Assembly: GCA_900541925.1 (NCBI GenBank)
Contig: UQMB01000001.1
Span: 1 to 64,000, forward strand
Direction of reading: 5' to 3'
DNA length: 64,000 bases
Origin: an uncultured Bacteroidales bacterium
Lineage (GTDB): Bacteria; Bacteroidota; Bacteroidia; Bacteroidales; UBA932
A program made the translations under genes and the position numbers. Under the pieces are notes generated by a model, which was not told the DNA's origin, searched no databases, and worked only from the letters and a program-made list of their open reading frames with translations. Numbering within the stretch: position 1 is the first letter of the stretch; every line of letters begins with the position of its first letter. Shown here piece by piece: positions 24,691-36,150 of the stretch.

Positions 24691-25762
24691 TATTGGTGCC
24701 GGGGCGTTGGCTGTGGTCCTGGCGCTGCTCCCCGCCTCTTGCGGGAGGAATGTGGCCGAGAGGCAGGATGAGTCGAAACTCCAATATTCACCTGAGGTCA
24801 ACGAGGTGGATGTCGTGACCCTGCGCAGGCAGGATTTCCCGATGCAGCTGCTTTCCAACGGCAAACTTTCCGCGAGCCGCAAGAGTGTGCTGTATTTCTC
24901 CGAGTCGGGGGTGATAACCAAGATAAATGTCCGCAACGGCTCGCCCGTCAAGGCCGGGGACGTGCTGGCGGAGCTTGATTCCCGGGTGCAGGAGCTCGCG
25001 CTTGAGAGCGCGCAGCTCGAACTGGACAAGGCCCGCCTCGAATACCTGGATGTGCTGGCCGGCATGGGCTATTCTTCCGCCGACACGGCATCCGCTCCGG
25101 AAAATGTGCTGAAGCTCGCCCGGATACGCTCCGGCTACGAGAACGCCCGCATCAATTTCAGCCGGGCGAGCCGCTCGATGGACGGCACCGTGCTGCGCGC
25201 GCCGTTCGTTGGCAAGGTGGCGGATCTCAAGCTCAAGGAGTGGGACCGGACCGGTTCCGAGCCTTTCTGCTCCGTCATCGGGGACTCTTCCTTCGATGTC
25301 AATTTCCCGGCTCTCGAATCCGAGTATTCCTTCCTCTCGCCCGGGCAGACAGTCAGGGTGACTCCTTTCGGCGATGCGGAAGGGGAAGTGAGGGGGCGGA
25401 TAATCGCGATCAATCCTACCATCGACAAGAACGGGCAGATAGCCGTCACGGCGCAGGTCGGCGGAGGAGCCGGGCTTGTGGACGGGATGAATGTCCGGGT
25501 GGTGGTGGAGCGCACGCTCCATTCGCAGCTCGTGGTGCCCAAGAGCGCCGTGGTGATTCGCGACGGGCTTGAGGTGCTGTTCCGCTATCGCGGCGGCAAG
25601 GCTGAGTGGGTATATGTCAACACTCTCAGAGCCAATTCCGAAAGCTATGTGATCAAGGCCAACGAAGACCGCGGGGCTTCTCTCTCGGAGGGGGACTCCA
25701 TCATAGTGTCGGGCAATCTCAATCTTGCCGACGGCTCGGTCGTCAGCGTCAGACAAAAGTAG
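24671..25762 (+). CDS. RND efflux membrane-fusion (periplasmic adaptor) lipoprotein
   Basis: A 363-aa adaptor: lipobox LPASC, a barrel-sandwich (lipoyl) half with GVITKINVRNGSPVKAGDVL, a short helical hairpin, the second half with GTVLRAPFVGKVADLKLKEW, then beta-barrel and membrane-proximal parts. HlyD/AcrA family. It links the permeases at 25769 and 28792 to the TolC protein. Length is normal. ATG 24671 lies inside the end of the TolC gene. Confidence 0.9.
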   Translation: MMRCLIDIGAGALAVVLALLPASCGRNVAERQDESKLQYSPEVNEVDVVTLRRQDFPMQLLSNGKLSASRKSVLYFSESGVITKINVRNGSPVKAGDVLAELDSRVQELALESAQLELDKARLEYLDVLAGMGYSSADTASAPENVLKLARIRSGYENARINFSRASRSMDGTVLRAPFVGKVADLKLKEWDRTGSEPFCSVIGDSSFDVNFPALESEYSFLSPGQTVRVTPFGDAEGEVRGRIIAINPTIDKNGQIAVTAQVGGGAGLVDGMNVRVVVERTLHSQLVVPKSAVVIRDGLEVLFRYRGGKAEWVYVNTLRANSESYVIKANEDRGASLSEGDSIIVSGNLNLADGSVVSVRQK

Positions 25763-25768
25763 CCGCCT

Positions 25769-28700
25769 ATGCTCAACAGACTCCTCGACCGTCCGGTTTC
25801 CGTCTCGATGATTGCGCTGGTCTTCGTTGTGCTCGGCATCATCGGCATCCGCAGCCTTCCGGTATCGCTGATACCGGATGTGGACATCCCGTATGTGACC
25901 GTACAGGTCACGGCTCCGGACAAGTCCGCGCGGGAACTTGACGATGCCGTCATCAAGCCCATGAGGCAGTCGCTGGTGCAGATCAGTCATCTGAAAGACA
26001 TACGTTCCGAGTCCAAGGACGGCAGCGCCACCATGACGCTGACCTTCGAGGAGGGGCAGGACATAGATTATTTCTACATCGAGGTCAACGAGAAGATCGA
26101 CCGCGCGATGTCTTCTCTCCCCAAGATGGAGCGCCCGAAGGTGTTCAAGGCGAGCGCCACGGACATCCCCGCCTTTTATATCAATGTGACCATGCGCGAC
26201 TCCGGCGACGGGGACTTCCTGGGGATGAGCGAGTTCGTCGAGGATGTTGTCAGCCGGCGGATCGAGCAGCTGCCTCAGGTGGCGATGGTGGATATCAGCG
26301 GCCAGGCGGACAGGGAGATCCTTGTCGTGCCGGACGGGCAGGCGCTGACGAGGCTGGGGTTGACGCTCCCGGAGTTCGAGCGTTTCATATCTTCCGCCAA
26401 TGTCTCGCTCTCCAACCTCACGATACGGGACGGGGAGTATCACTATAATGTCAAGTTCCGGTCTTTCGCCGCTTCGAGGGAGGATATCGAGAATGTCTAT
26501 TTCAAGGCGGGGGAGCGCCTGCTCCAGATCAAGGATGTCGCCAGGGTGGAGGAGCGTTCCGCGCCGGTGACCGGGCTTGACATCTCCGACGGCAAGCCGG
26601 CCGTGGTGATGGCGGTGATCAAGCAGAGCGAGGCGCGCATGGCTGACCTCAAGCGGAGCATAGACGGACAGCTGGAGGCGTTCGGCCAGGATTATCCGGA
26701 GCTTGAATTCACCCTCACCCGCGACCAGACGGAGCTTCTCCAGTATTCCATCAGCAATCTGCTTCTCAATATAGTGGTGGCGCTTGTCCTGGTGTGTCTG
26801 GTTATATTCCTGTTCATGAAGGATTTCCGCTCTCCGCTGCTGGTGTCCCTGACGATTCCGCTCTCGCTGCTGGTGTCGTTCTTCATATTCTACCTTATCG
26901 GCCTGTCCATCAACATTATCTCCCTTGCCGGGCTGCTGCTGGGTGTGGGAATGATGGTCGACAACACCATAATCCTCACCGACAATATCACCGGCAGGTG
27001 GCAGCGCGGGGATGACCTGCGTACCGCCGTTGTCGCCGGCACCGGGGAAGTGGCCGGGGCTATGCTCAGTTCCGTCCTGACCACCTGCGCCGTGTTCATC
27101 CCGCTCGTGTTTCTCAACGGCCTTGCCGGAGAACTCTTCTATGACCAGGCCATATCGCTTTCCGTAGTCCTGCTTACTTCATGGTTTGTGACCGTCACGG
27201 TGATTCCTGTCTATTATTGGGTCCTGTATCGCTCTCTCCCGGCGTTCCGGCCTAGCCCTTTCCTTGCCAGGATACGCTTCCGTGGCGGGATGAGGGCCTA
27301 TGATGCCGGGGTCAACTGGTTCCTGGCGCACAAATACCTCCTGAGCTGGGCGCTGCCGCTCGCCTGCGCCGTCATCACCGCCGTCTGCCTCGTGTATATG
27401 CCCAAGCAGAAGATCCCGGATATCACATACACTGACGCGATACTCAACATAGACTGGAACGAGCACATCTCCGTGGAGCAGAACCGCTCCCGCGTCCTCG
27501 GGCTTGGGGACGCCGTGCTCGGGGAGTGTGTCCAGACTTCGGCCATGGTCGGGGTGCAGCAGTTCGTGCTCAGCCACAGCGGAGACCAGTCCATGAGCGA
27601 GGCCTCCGTCTACTTCAAATGTGACGACGCCGCCTCTCTGGAACGGGCCAAGTCGAAGGCGGAAGAGTACTTGCGCGACCGTTATCCCGCCGCCATCAGC
27701 CACTGCTCCGCCTCGGGCAACATCTTCGACCTTGTGTTCGCCGAGCGCGAACCGCAGCTTCTGGTGCGTCTGCGTCCTGCCGGGGACGCCGGGCTTCAGG
27801 TCGGGGCCTTGCGGGAGATGCTCTCCGGGATAAGGACGGCCCTGCCGGGAGTGGACATCCCTCAGATTCCCCTCAAGGAGGATGTTCTCTACATATCGGA
27901 TCCGGAGATGATGCGTCTGTATGACGTCAGTTTCGGCGATCTTGTGGAAGCGCTTCGCAATTCCCTCAACGGCAATACTGTATTTGAGATCATCAAGGGC
28001 AACCGTTCCGTCCCCGTGGTGCTCGGCACCGATGTCACGGGGATGACGGATCTGCTTTCAGAGACCGTGGTGACCCGCGGCGGGGTGGAGGTGCCGCTGA
28101 GCGCCCTGATGAGGCAGACTTTCGAGCAGACGTTCAAGACCCTGATTTCCGGGGATGAGGGCAATTATTATCCTCTTGAACTCGACATCCCTTCTTCTGA
28201 GGTGCGTCCGGCCATGGCGGCGATAACTTCCCTGACCCGCAGGGACGCCGGCTTCGACGCTTCTTTCGGAGGGGCATATTTCACGAACCGCGAGATGATA
28301 CGGCAGATGTCTCTGGTCATGTTCGTGGCTCTTGCCCTCCTCTTCCTGATTCTGGCGTCCCAGTTCGAGTCACTTGTTCAGCCGCTGATCATACTCTCCG
28401 AGATAGTGGTCGACATCGCCTTCTCCCTGCTTTTCCTATGGCTTGCCGGGGTCAGCATCAACATCATGTCGCTCATCGGCCTTGTCGTCATCACCGGTAT
28501 AGTGATCAACGATTCGATTCTCAAGGTGGACACGATCAACCGGCTTGTCCGTGGAGGCATGGATGTGGATGCGGCTGTGCATGAAGCCGGCCACAGGCGC
28601 ATAAAGGCCATAATCATGACGTCCATCACCACAGTGTTCTCCGTGTTGCCGTTCCTCTCCAGGGGCAATATGGGCTCTGATCTCCAATATCCGATGGCTA

Positions 28701-28795
28701 TCGTGATAGTGGTCGGGATGACTGTGGGGACTGCAATCAGCCTCTTCTTCCTCCCGGCCCTGTATTCGGCAGTCTACGCCCGCAGAAAACGATGA
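25769..28795 (+). CDS. RND efflux permease, first of two
   Basis: A 1008-aa permease of the HAE-type RND superfamily (AcrB-like): N-terminal membrane segment, two large periplasmic loops and twelve expected membrane segments. The TM4 proton-relay motif reads GVGMMVDNTIIL; the second half carries SIMSLIGLVVITGIVINDSIL. The first permease starts six bases behind the adaptor stop. Substrate not predictable; pairing with a second, different permease suggests a heteromeric pump like MdtBC. Confidence 0.92.
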   Translation: MLNRLLDRPVSVSMIALVFVVLGIIGIRSLPVSLIPDVDIPYVTVQVTAPDKSARELDDAVIKPMRQSLVQISHLKDIRSESKDGSATMTLTFEEGQDIDYFYIEVNEKIDRAMSSLPKMERPKVFKASATDIPAFYINVTMRDSGDGDFLGMSEFVEDVVSRRIEQLPQVAMVDISGQADREILVVPDGQALTRLGLTLPEFERFISSANVSLSNLTIRDGEYHYNVKFRSFAASREDIENVYFKAGERLLQIKDVARVEERSAPVTGLDISDGKPAVVMAVIKQSEARMADLKRSIDGQLEAFGQDYPELEFTLTRDQTELLQYSISNLLLNIVVALVLVCLVIFLFMKDFRSPLLVSLTIPLSLLVSFFIFYLIGLSINIISLAGLLLGVGMMVDNTIILTDNITGRWQRGDDLRTAVVAGTGEVAGAMLSSVLTTCAVFIPLVFLNGLAGELFYDQAISLSVVLLTSWFVTVTVIPVYYWVLYRSLPAFRPSPFLARIRFRGGMRAYDAGVNWFLAHKYLLSWALPLACAVITAVCLVYMPKQKIPDITYTDAILNIDWNEHISVEQNRSRVLGLGDAVLGECVQTSAMVGVQQFVLSHSGDQSMSEASVYFKCDDAASLERAKSKAEEYLRDRYPAAISHCSASGNIFDLVFAEREPQLLVRLRPAGDAGLQVGALREMLSGIRTALPGVDIPQIPLKEDVLYISDPEMMRLYDVSFGDLVEALRNSLNGNTVFEIIKGNRSVPVVLGTDVTGMTDLLSETVVTRGGVEVPLSALMRQTFEQTFKTLISGDEGNYYPLELDIPSSEVRPAMAAITSLTRRDAGFDASFGGAYFTNREMIRQMSLVMFVALALLFLILASQFESLVQPLIILSEIVVDIAFSLLFLWLAGVSINIMSLIGLVVITGIVINDSILKVDTINRLVRGGMDVDAAVHEAGHRRIKAIIMTSITTVFSVLPFLSRGNMGSDLQYPMAIVIVVGMTVGTAISLFFLPALYSAVYARRKR

Positions 28796-31700
28796 ACGTG
28801 AAGGGCAGGAAGGGCATATCGTCTTTTTCGGTGCTGCTGATGATGGCTGTCGTCGCGGTGGTGGGCGTGGCCTGCCTCTCGATGCTCAAGGTGCAGTACA
28901 CCCCGTCGGCGCCCGGCTCTTCCATCACGGTCCGCTACAGCTATCCCGGCGCGTCTTCGCGCATAGTGGAGTCGGAGGTGACTTCCCGTCTTGAGGGGGT
29001 GTTGTCAGGCATACGCTCCTGTACCGGTGTCCAGTCCCTGTCCTCTGACGGCAGCGGCCGTGTCACCTTGTCGTTCGGCAAGAAGGCCGACATGGAGGCT
29101 GTGCGTTTCGAAGTGGCGTCGCGGATACGCAATGTCTATTCTTCTCTTCCGGAGCGCTGCTCTTACCCTTCCATATCCCTCAATGCCCGGGGGGAGAAGT
29201 CGCAGACGGCGATCGTCTTCAATGTGCGCAGTTCTCTGCCTTCCAAGGAGATAGCCGCTTTTGTAGAGGAGCGGCTGCTGTATCCCCTGTCCGTTGTGGA
29301 GGGTGTGAGCGGGGTGAGCTTCTATGGGCAGACCCCGTTTGAGCGGGTCGTGACCTTCGATGCCGACCTGTGCCGGAACCTCGGGATTTCGGCGTCCGAC
29401 ATAAGGCTCGCCTTCGCTGATTATTATGCTGACGAACTTGTGGGTCTGGCGAAGGAGGAAGGGATGACATACGGGGTGCGGCTGCGCAGCGGCTCCTCAT
29501 CCGACATGGGCTCCATCCCGGTGGCCAGCCGGGGCGGGAGGATCGTGCATCTGGGCGACATCGCGACTTTCCGCTATCAGGAGGCCCTGCCGTCCTCGTA
29601 TTATAGAATCAACGGCCTGAATGTGCTGAACCTGACAGTGGAAGTGTCTCCTGACGCCAACCTGATCAGCTGCGTGGAGGCTGTCAAGTCGAGGCTCGAT
29701 CAGCTGCGCCCTTCCATGCCGGCGGAGATCGGCATCTCCGTGAGCTATGACTATTCGGAGTATATCTCGGGAGAGCTGGACAAGATATTCTTCCGTACCC
29801 TGCTCTGCCTGCTGATCCTGCTTCTCTTCGCCTTCGCCGTCAACCGGTCATGGCGCTATATGGTGGTCATCGCCATAACCATGGCGGTCAATCTGCTGAT
29901 TTCGGTGGCCCTGTATTTCTTCCTGGGGCTTCACATACATATCTACACTCTTGCCGGCATCACGGTCTCGCTCGGAATCATCATCGACAACAGCATCCTG
30001 ATGATTGACCACTATTCGCGCCGGCGGGACAGGGGAGTGTTCCCGGAGTTGCTCTGCGCCGTCGCGACGACTGTCGCGACCTTGCTCGTGGTCCTGCTTC
30101 TCCCGGATTCCGAAAGGGCGAATCTGACGGATTTCACCCTCGTGATTGTCATCAATCTGGCCGTTTCCCTTGCCGTGTCGAGCCTCTTCGTGCCGGCGCT
30201 GCTGGATTATTTCCCGGTGCGCACGGCCCCCGTCTCCGGCCGCAGGCGCGCTCTTCGCCGTGCCGCGAGGTGGAATCGCGTGTATTCCAAGTATATAGTC
30301 TGGGCGCAGTCTCACCGCTGGGTGCTCATCCTCGTACTGGTGCTCGCGTTCGGGATCCCGACCTGCCTGCTGCCTTCCAAGTTCGGAGACGAGCGCCGCG
30401 CCCCGCTCAAGCCTTATGAGAAGGTGCTCAACAAGATAGTGGGCTGGCGGCCGTATGCCGACAACAAGGCGGCTGTGGACAAGGTGCTCGGCACTTCGTT
30501 CGGCCTTTTCCACGAGGCTATGGCCCGTTCGGATTTCTATCGTGAGCCGGTGCGCCCTTCGCTTACCATCAGCGCCGGGATGCCGGAGGGGTGCAGCGTG
30601 CAGCAGCTCAATGAGGTGATGCGCAGCATGGAGAACTATCTCGCCCATTTCGATGAGATTGAGGTGTTCGAGACGCGCGTGACTTCCTACAGCAGCGGTG
30701 TGATTACGGTCAATTTCAAGCCGGAGTATGAGGGCACCTGGCTGCCGTCGCGCATCAAGGCGGACATAATCTCCATGGCGGCCAATTTCGGAGGGGCCAA
30801 CTGGTCCGTGTCCGGCATCGACGACAGCTACTTCAACAACAACATCGTCACGGACTACAAGTCCTACTCCATAAGGCTCACGGGCTACAACTACGACCGT
30901 CTTCTCCAGTACGGGGAGACCCTCCTCGCGCGGCTCTCCGACAACCGCCGCGTCACCTCGCCGGAGATATGGGGCAGCGGCTACCGTGACCGCCCCAAGA
31001 CGGAGTTCAACCTCAAGTATGATTTCGAGGCGCTCAACGCGTTGGGCATCAGTCCGTACGAGTATTATTCCGCGTTGTATTCCCCTCTGTTCGACGCCAC
31101 GATAGCAAGGCTCCCCCAGGCCGGGGAATATGTCAATGTCCGCCTCGTGTCCTCCACGGGCGAGTCTTTCGACATCTGGCATGTGGACAATATGCCTGTG
31201 GAGGTGGGCGCCGGTGGCAGGATGAAGCTCTCCGAAGTCGGGAGCATAGTCAAGGAAAAGTCCGGGCTGCCTATACGCAAGGAAAACCAGGCGTATGCCA
31301 TATCAGTCTGCTTCAACTTCATCGGCTCTTATCAGCTTGCGCGGCGGGCCATCGAGGCGGCGGTGGATTATATGAATGCCGAGGTGCTTCCAGTGGGTTT
31401 CAAGGCCTCCGACGAGAGGGGAGGGGGAATGTTCTACGACAATCAGGAGAAATACGCCGGCCTCATCATGCTGGTCATCCTCATCATCTTCACGCTCTGC
31501 GCGATACATTTCAACTCGCTGCGCTACCCGTTTGCGATAATCTTCTTGATTCCTGTGTCGTTCATCGGACTGTTCCTGGCTTTCGGCCTGTCTGATTTCA
31601 CCTTCGACAAGGGCGGATTCGCCGCGTTCGTGATGCTCTGCGGCATCACTGTCAATGCCGGAATCTATCTCGTGTCCTCCTGGTTGCGTGACGGCGCCCG

Positions 31701-31941
31701 CAAGAGCGTCAGGGCGTATGTCCGTGCGTTTGACAGGAAAATCTGGCCCATCAGCCTGACCATCATTTCGACGATTCTCGGCCTGGTGCCTTTCCTTTTC
31801 GACGGGCCGTCGGAGGTGTTCTGGTTCGCGTTCGCCGTTGGGACCATCTCCGGGCTGCTGTTCTCTGTCATCGCCCTGCTCCTGTTCCTTCCGGCATTCC
31901 TGTGGCGGACGCCGCGCGGGACAAAGAAAAGGCGGCCTTGA
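28792..31941 (+). CDS. RND efflux permease, second of two
   Basis: A 1049-aa RND permease, clearly different from its neighbour (start MNVKGRKGISSFSVLLMMAV; TM4 motif SLGIIIDNSILMIDHYSRR; second-half motif MLCGITVNAGIYL, where the usual acidic residue is replaced by Asn). The altered second-half motif suggests the two subunits work together rather than separately. Overlaps the first permease by four bases (ATGA). Confidence 0.92.
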   Translation: MNVKGRKGISSFSVLLMMAVVAVVGVACLSMLKVQYTPSAPGSSITVRYSYPGASSRIVESEVTSRLEGVLSGIRSCTGVQSLSSDGSGRVTLSFGKKADMEAVRFEVASRIRNVYSSLPERCSYPSISLNARGEKSQTAIVFNVRSSLPSKEIAAFVEERLLYPLSVVEGVSGVSFYGQTPFERVVTFDADLCRNLGISASDIRLAFADYYADELVGLAKEEGMTYGVRLRSGSSSDMGSIPVASRGGRIVHLGDIATFRYQEALPSSYYRINGLNVLNLTVEVSPDANLISCVEAVKSRLDQLRPSMPAEIGISVSYDYSEYISGELDKIFFRTLLCLLILLLFAFAVNRSWRYMVVIAITMAVNLLISVALYFFLGLHIHIYTLAGITVSLGIIIDNSILMIDHYSRRRDRGVFPELLCAVATTVATLLVVLLLPDSERANLTDFTLVIVINLAVSLAVSSLFVPALLDYFPVRTAPVSGRRRALRRAARWNRVYSKYIVWAQSHRWVLILVLVLAFGIPTCLLPSKFGDERRAPLKPYEKVLNKIVGWRPYADNKAAVDKVLGTSFGLFHEAMARSDFYREPVRPSLTISAGMPEGCSVQQLNEVMRSMENYLAHFDEIEVFETRVTSYSSGVITVNFKPEYEGTWLPSRIKADIISMAANFGGANWSVSGIDDSYFNNNIVTDYKSYSIRLTGYNYDRLLQYGETLLARLSDNRRVTSPEIWGSGYRDRPKTEFNLKYDFEALNALGISPYEYYSALYSPLFDATIARLPQAGEYVNVRLVSSTGESFDIWHVDNMPVEVGAGGRMKLSEVGSIVKEKSGLPIRKENQAYAISVCFNFIGSYQLARRAIEAAVDYMNAEVLPVGFKASDERGGGMFYDNQEKYAGLIMLVILIIFTLCAIHFNSLRYPFAIIFLIPVSFIGLFLAFGLSDFTFDKGGFAAFVMLCGITVNAGIYLVSSWLRDGARKSVRAYVRAFDRKIWPISLTIISTILGLVPFLFDGPSEVFWFAFAVGTISGLLFSVIALLLFLPAFLWRTPRGTKKRRP

Positions 31942-31951
31942 GAGCCGCCTT
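31929..31951 (-). terminator. Hairpin terminator behind the esterase gene
   Basis: AAGGCGGC / GCCGCCTT with a seven-base loop; on the minus strand it is followed by TTCTTTG. It overlaps the stop of the second permease and lies 12 bases downstream of the esterase stop. Confidence 0.7.
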
Positions 31952-31963
31952 GCAGAGTGGGAG

Positions 31964-33154
<1,191 letters not shown>

Positions 33155-33173
33155 TTATTGCTAAATTGGCCCG

Positions 33174-36077
33174 ATGAACACAATGACCCGTATCAAGGTG
33201 CTGCTGGCCGTCGCCTGCGCCGCAGCCTTTTCCGCGTGCTCCCAAGGTGGAGGCGCATCTCAGGCAAAGCCGGAGACAGGTGAACTTTCCTGGCCGGAAA
33301 TAACCCGACAGAACAAACCGTGGACGCGCTGGTGGTGGCCTGCAAGCGCTGTCGGCGAAGCGGACATCGACACGATGATGGTCCAGTATTCCAAGGCCGG
33401 GCTCGGAGGCATGGAGGTCACGACCATCTATGGCGCCAAGGGTTATGAGGACCGTTACCGTGACTATCTGTCCGCGGACTGGATGGACCTCTTCTCCTAT
33501 ACTCTCAAGGCAGCCGAGGCACATGACCTCGGGATAGATCTCGCCAACGCGTCCGGCTGGCCTTTCGGCGGACCTTGGGTGACGCCGGACTACGCCTGCC
33601 GCTATCTTGCTTCGAAGTCTCTCAAACTTAATGGCGGGGAGCGCCTGCAGGAGAAGGTGGAATATATCGAGAAGCCTATGGTCAGGACTATCGGCACCAA
33701 GGTTGACATCAAGGATATGAAGTATCCTGTAGCTGCCAACGACAGCTTGCAGCAGCGTGCCTTCGAGCAGGTGCGTTATCCTCTTTCCCTCCCGATTGTC
33801 GCGGTGACCGCCAACTGCTCGGACGGCCGTTATGAGGATCTGACCTCCAAGGTCGCCGCGGACGGCAGCATTGACTGGACTGCACCTGAAGGCGGGGAGT
33901 GGACAGTGTGTGAGCTCTTCCTCGGATGGCACGGCAAGATGGTGGAGCGTGCCGGCCCTGGAGGGGAGGGCGATGTGATAGACCATTTCTCCGCTGAGGC
34001 CATAGACCGTTACCTCAAGAAGTTCGACGAGGCTTTCAAGGGCTATGATATCAGCGGCATACGCTATTATTTCAATGATTCATACGAGGTTGATGATGCC
34101 GTGGGCAACTCCGACTGGACGGCTGACTTCTTCCGGGAGTTCAAGTCCCGCCGTGGCTATGACCTCAAGCGGCACATGCCTGAACTCCTCGGCCTGAGTT
34201 CCGACAAGGATGCGGGGGACCGCGTTGTATTCGATTACCGCAGGACCATAGGAGAGCTTCTTATCGAGACATATTCAATGCGCTGGCAGCATTGGGCCGC
34301 GGCCCAGGGCAAGGGCATACGCAACCAGGCCCACGGCTCGCCGGCCAACATTCTTGATGTCTATGCCGTCAGCGATGTCCCTGAGACCGAGGGACGCAGC
34401 ATCATCGGCATGAAGACCGCATCGTCCGCGGCCCATGTCACCGACAAGCCGTTGACCTCTTCGGAGTCTGCCACTTGGCTCAATGACCATTTCCGCTCGA
34501 CTCTGGGTGATGTGAAGACTTCCGTGGACACCTATCTGCTGTCAGGGGTCAACCACATCTTCTATCACGGCACATGCCTCTCTCCGAATGACGCTCCGTG
34601 GCCGGGCTGGCTGTTCTATGCCGCCGTGCATTTCCAGCCGACCAACAGTTTCTGGGCGGATTTCGGCGCGTTCAACAAGTATGTCGCCCGTTGCCAGTCG
34701 TTCCTGCAGGCAGGCCGTCCGGACAACGATGTCCTTCTCTTCTTCGACGCCACTGATCTCCAGTCGGAGCGCGGCCGTGAGCCGATGCTCTATCACATGA
34801 ATCAGAACACTCCGGCCCAGAGTGCGATCGGAGCATCCGCCTCGGCTCTGTACGACAAGGGCTATACTTGGGATTACATCACCGACAAGATGCTGCTTGA
34901 CAATGTCTCCGTCTCCGATGGTAAGATTCTGACCAAGGGCGGCAGCAGTTATCAGACCATCGTGATTCCGAAGTGCGACAAGATGCTTCTCGAGACCTTC
35001 GAGAGACTGCTCGCGCTCTCCCGCAAGGGCGCTACGGTGATTGTCGAGGAAGCCCTTCCGGGTGATGTGCCGGGACTCTATAAGCTTGATGAGCGCAGGG
35101 CGCGTCTTGAGAAGCTCAAGGCTGGGCTCGAATTCCGTAGGGACGGGGATGTCAGTGTCGCGAGCTGCGGCAAGGGCCGTATCCTTCTCTCTTCTGACCT
35201 GTCGGCTATGCTGGGCATGGCGGGAGTCTCGCGCGAGACCATGTATGACCTTGGGCTCCAGTGCATCAGCCGTGTCAAGGATGACGGCGGCAAGTATTAT
35301 TTCGTCAAGAATCCTACATCCGGGACCGTTGAGGCGTGGGTTCCGCTCGATGCCGTCTGCGGTACGGTCGGAATCTACAACCCTATGACGGACAAGTTCG
35401 GTTATGGACGTATCAGGAATGCTGACGGCGGGCGCAAGGAGGTGCTGATGAGGATCCTCCCTGATGAGTCGTACCTTCTTGAGACCTTCAGCGGCAGCTA
35501 TCAGGGGCGTGAGTATGAGTTCTACGCTCCGGACGGCGAGTCACGGACCGTGGCGGGACCTTGGCATGTCCGCTTCACTCTTGGCGGGCCGGAGCTCCCT
35601 GTCTCACGGACAGTAAGCACTCTCGGCTCATGGACCAAATACGGCAAGGCCTATGAGATTTTCTCCGGAAGCGCGGAGTACAGGACGACTCTTCCTTTCC
35701 ATCCGGGCGCGTCGGCTGCCGCGGCATGGGCTCTTGATCTCGGGGATGTCCGCGAGAGCGCTGCCGTGTGGCTTGACGGGAAGTATGTGGGGACTGTGTT
35801 CGAGAAACCTTATTCTCTGGTTTTGACTCCGGCTCAGGTGACTCAGGGCGGTGAACTTGTGGTGAGAGTGTCCAACTCTTGTGAGAACCGCATATCCTAT
35901 ATGGACCGCTCCGGCATCAAGTGGAAGATTTTCTACAATGCCAACGTGGCGCCACGTTTCGGCAGCAGGGGACCTGACGGGTTCTTCACTGCGGCTGGCT
36001 GGTCTATAGAGGATTCAGGACTTCTGGGTCCTGTGACATTGACGCCGCTGAAGCCCGTAGGTGATATGGCGGAGTGA
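33174..36077 (+). CDS. GH106-like alpha-L-rhamnosidase / glycosyl hydrolase
   Basis: A 967-aa secreted glycosidase with a lipoprotein-like signal (AAFSAC). The start of the mature part is typical of GH106-type enzymes: KPWTRWWWPASAVGEADI, then KAGLGGMEVTTIYG and DLANASGWPFGGPWVTP. A long catalytic barrel follows, with NDSYEVDDA and RNQAHGSPAN, and a C-terminal beta-sandwich (SAAVWLDGKYVGTVFEKPYS). Likely removes rhamnose (or a related sugar) from a branched glycan, together with the divergent esterase. No SusC/SusD pair is nearby, so this is not a classic polysaccharide-utilisation locus. Confidence 0.85.
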   Translation: MNTMTRIKVLLAVACAAAFSACSQGGGASQAKPETGELSWPEITRQNKPWTRWWWPASAVGEADIDTMMVQYSKAGLGGMEVTTIYGAKGYEDRYRDYLSADWMDLFSYTLKAAEAHDLGIDLANASGWPFGGPWVTPDYACRYLASKSLKLNGGERLQEKVEYIEKPMVRTIGTKVDIKDMKYPVAANDSLQQRAFEQVRYPLSLPIVAVTANCSDGRYEDLTSKVAADGSIDWTAPEGGEWTVCELFLGWHGKMVERAGPGGEGDVIDHFSAEAIDRYLKKFDEAFKGYDISGIRYYFNDSYEVDDAVGNSDWTADFFREFKSRRGYDLKRHMPELLGLSSDKDAGDRVVFDYRRTIGELLIETYSMRWQHWAAAQGKGIRNQAHGSPANILDVYAVSDVPETEGRSIIGMKTASSAAHVTDKPLTSSESATWLNDHFRSTLGDVKTSVDTYLLSGVNHIFYHGTCLSPNDAPWPGWLFYAAVHFQPTNSFWADFGAFNKYVARCQSFLQAGRPDNDVLLFFDATDLQSERGREPMLYHMNQNTPAQSAIGASASALYDKGYTWDYITDKMLLDNVSVSDGKILTKGGSSYQTIVIPKCDKMLLETFERLLALSRKGATVIVEEALPGDVPGLYKLDERRARLEKLKAGLEFRRDGDVSVASCGKGRILLSSDLSAMLGMAGVSRETMYDLGLQCISRVKDDGGKYYFVKNPTSGTVEAWVPLDAVCGTVGIYNPMTDKFGYGRIRNADGGRKEVLMRILPDESYLLETFSGSYQGREYEFYAPDGESRTVAGPWHVRFTLGGPELPVSRTVSTLGSWTKYGKAYEIFSGSAEYRTTLPFHPGASAAAAWALDLGDVRESAAVWLDGKYVGTVFEKPYSLVLTPAQVTQGGELVVRVSNSCENRISYMDRSGIKWKIFYNANVAPRFGSRGPDGFFTAAGWSIEDSGLLGPVTLTPLKPVGDMAE

Positions 36078-36098
36078 CCTTATTTTTTAACGATTAAT

Positions 36099-36128
36099 AA
36101 ATGGGCGACCTGTTCGGGCCGCCCATTT
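36099..36128. terminator. Hairpin terminator between convergent genes
   Basis: AAATGGGC (36099-36106) pairs with GCCCATTT (36121-36128), followed by TTTG on the plus strand; it can serve both the glycosidase and the fimbrillin-like gene. Confidence 0.7.
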
Positions 36129-36150
36129 TGCATGTCTGATATTTCCGTGG

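Noticed and set aside
24788..26443. A 551-aa minus-strand frame opposite the adaptor and permease genes
   Set aside because: Antisense shadow in GC-rich DNA; rich in His, Arg and Gly with no domain, while both plus-strand genes are certain.
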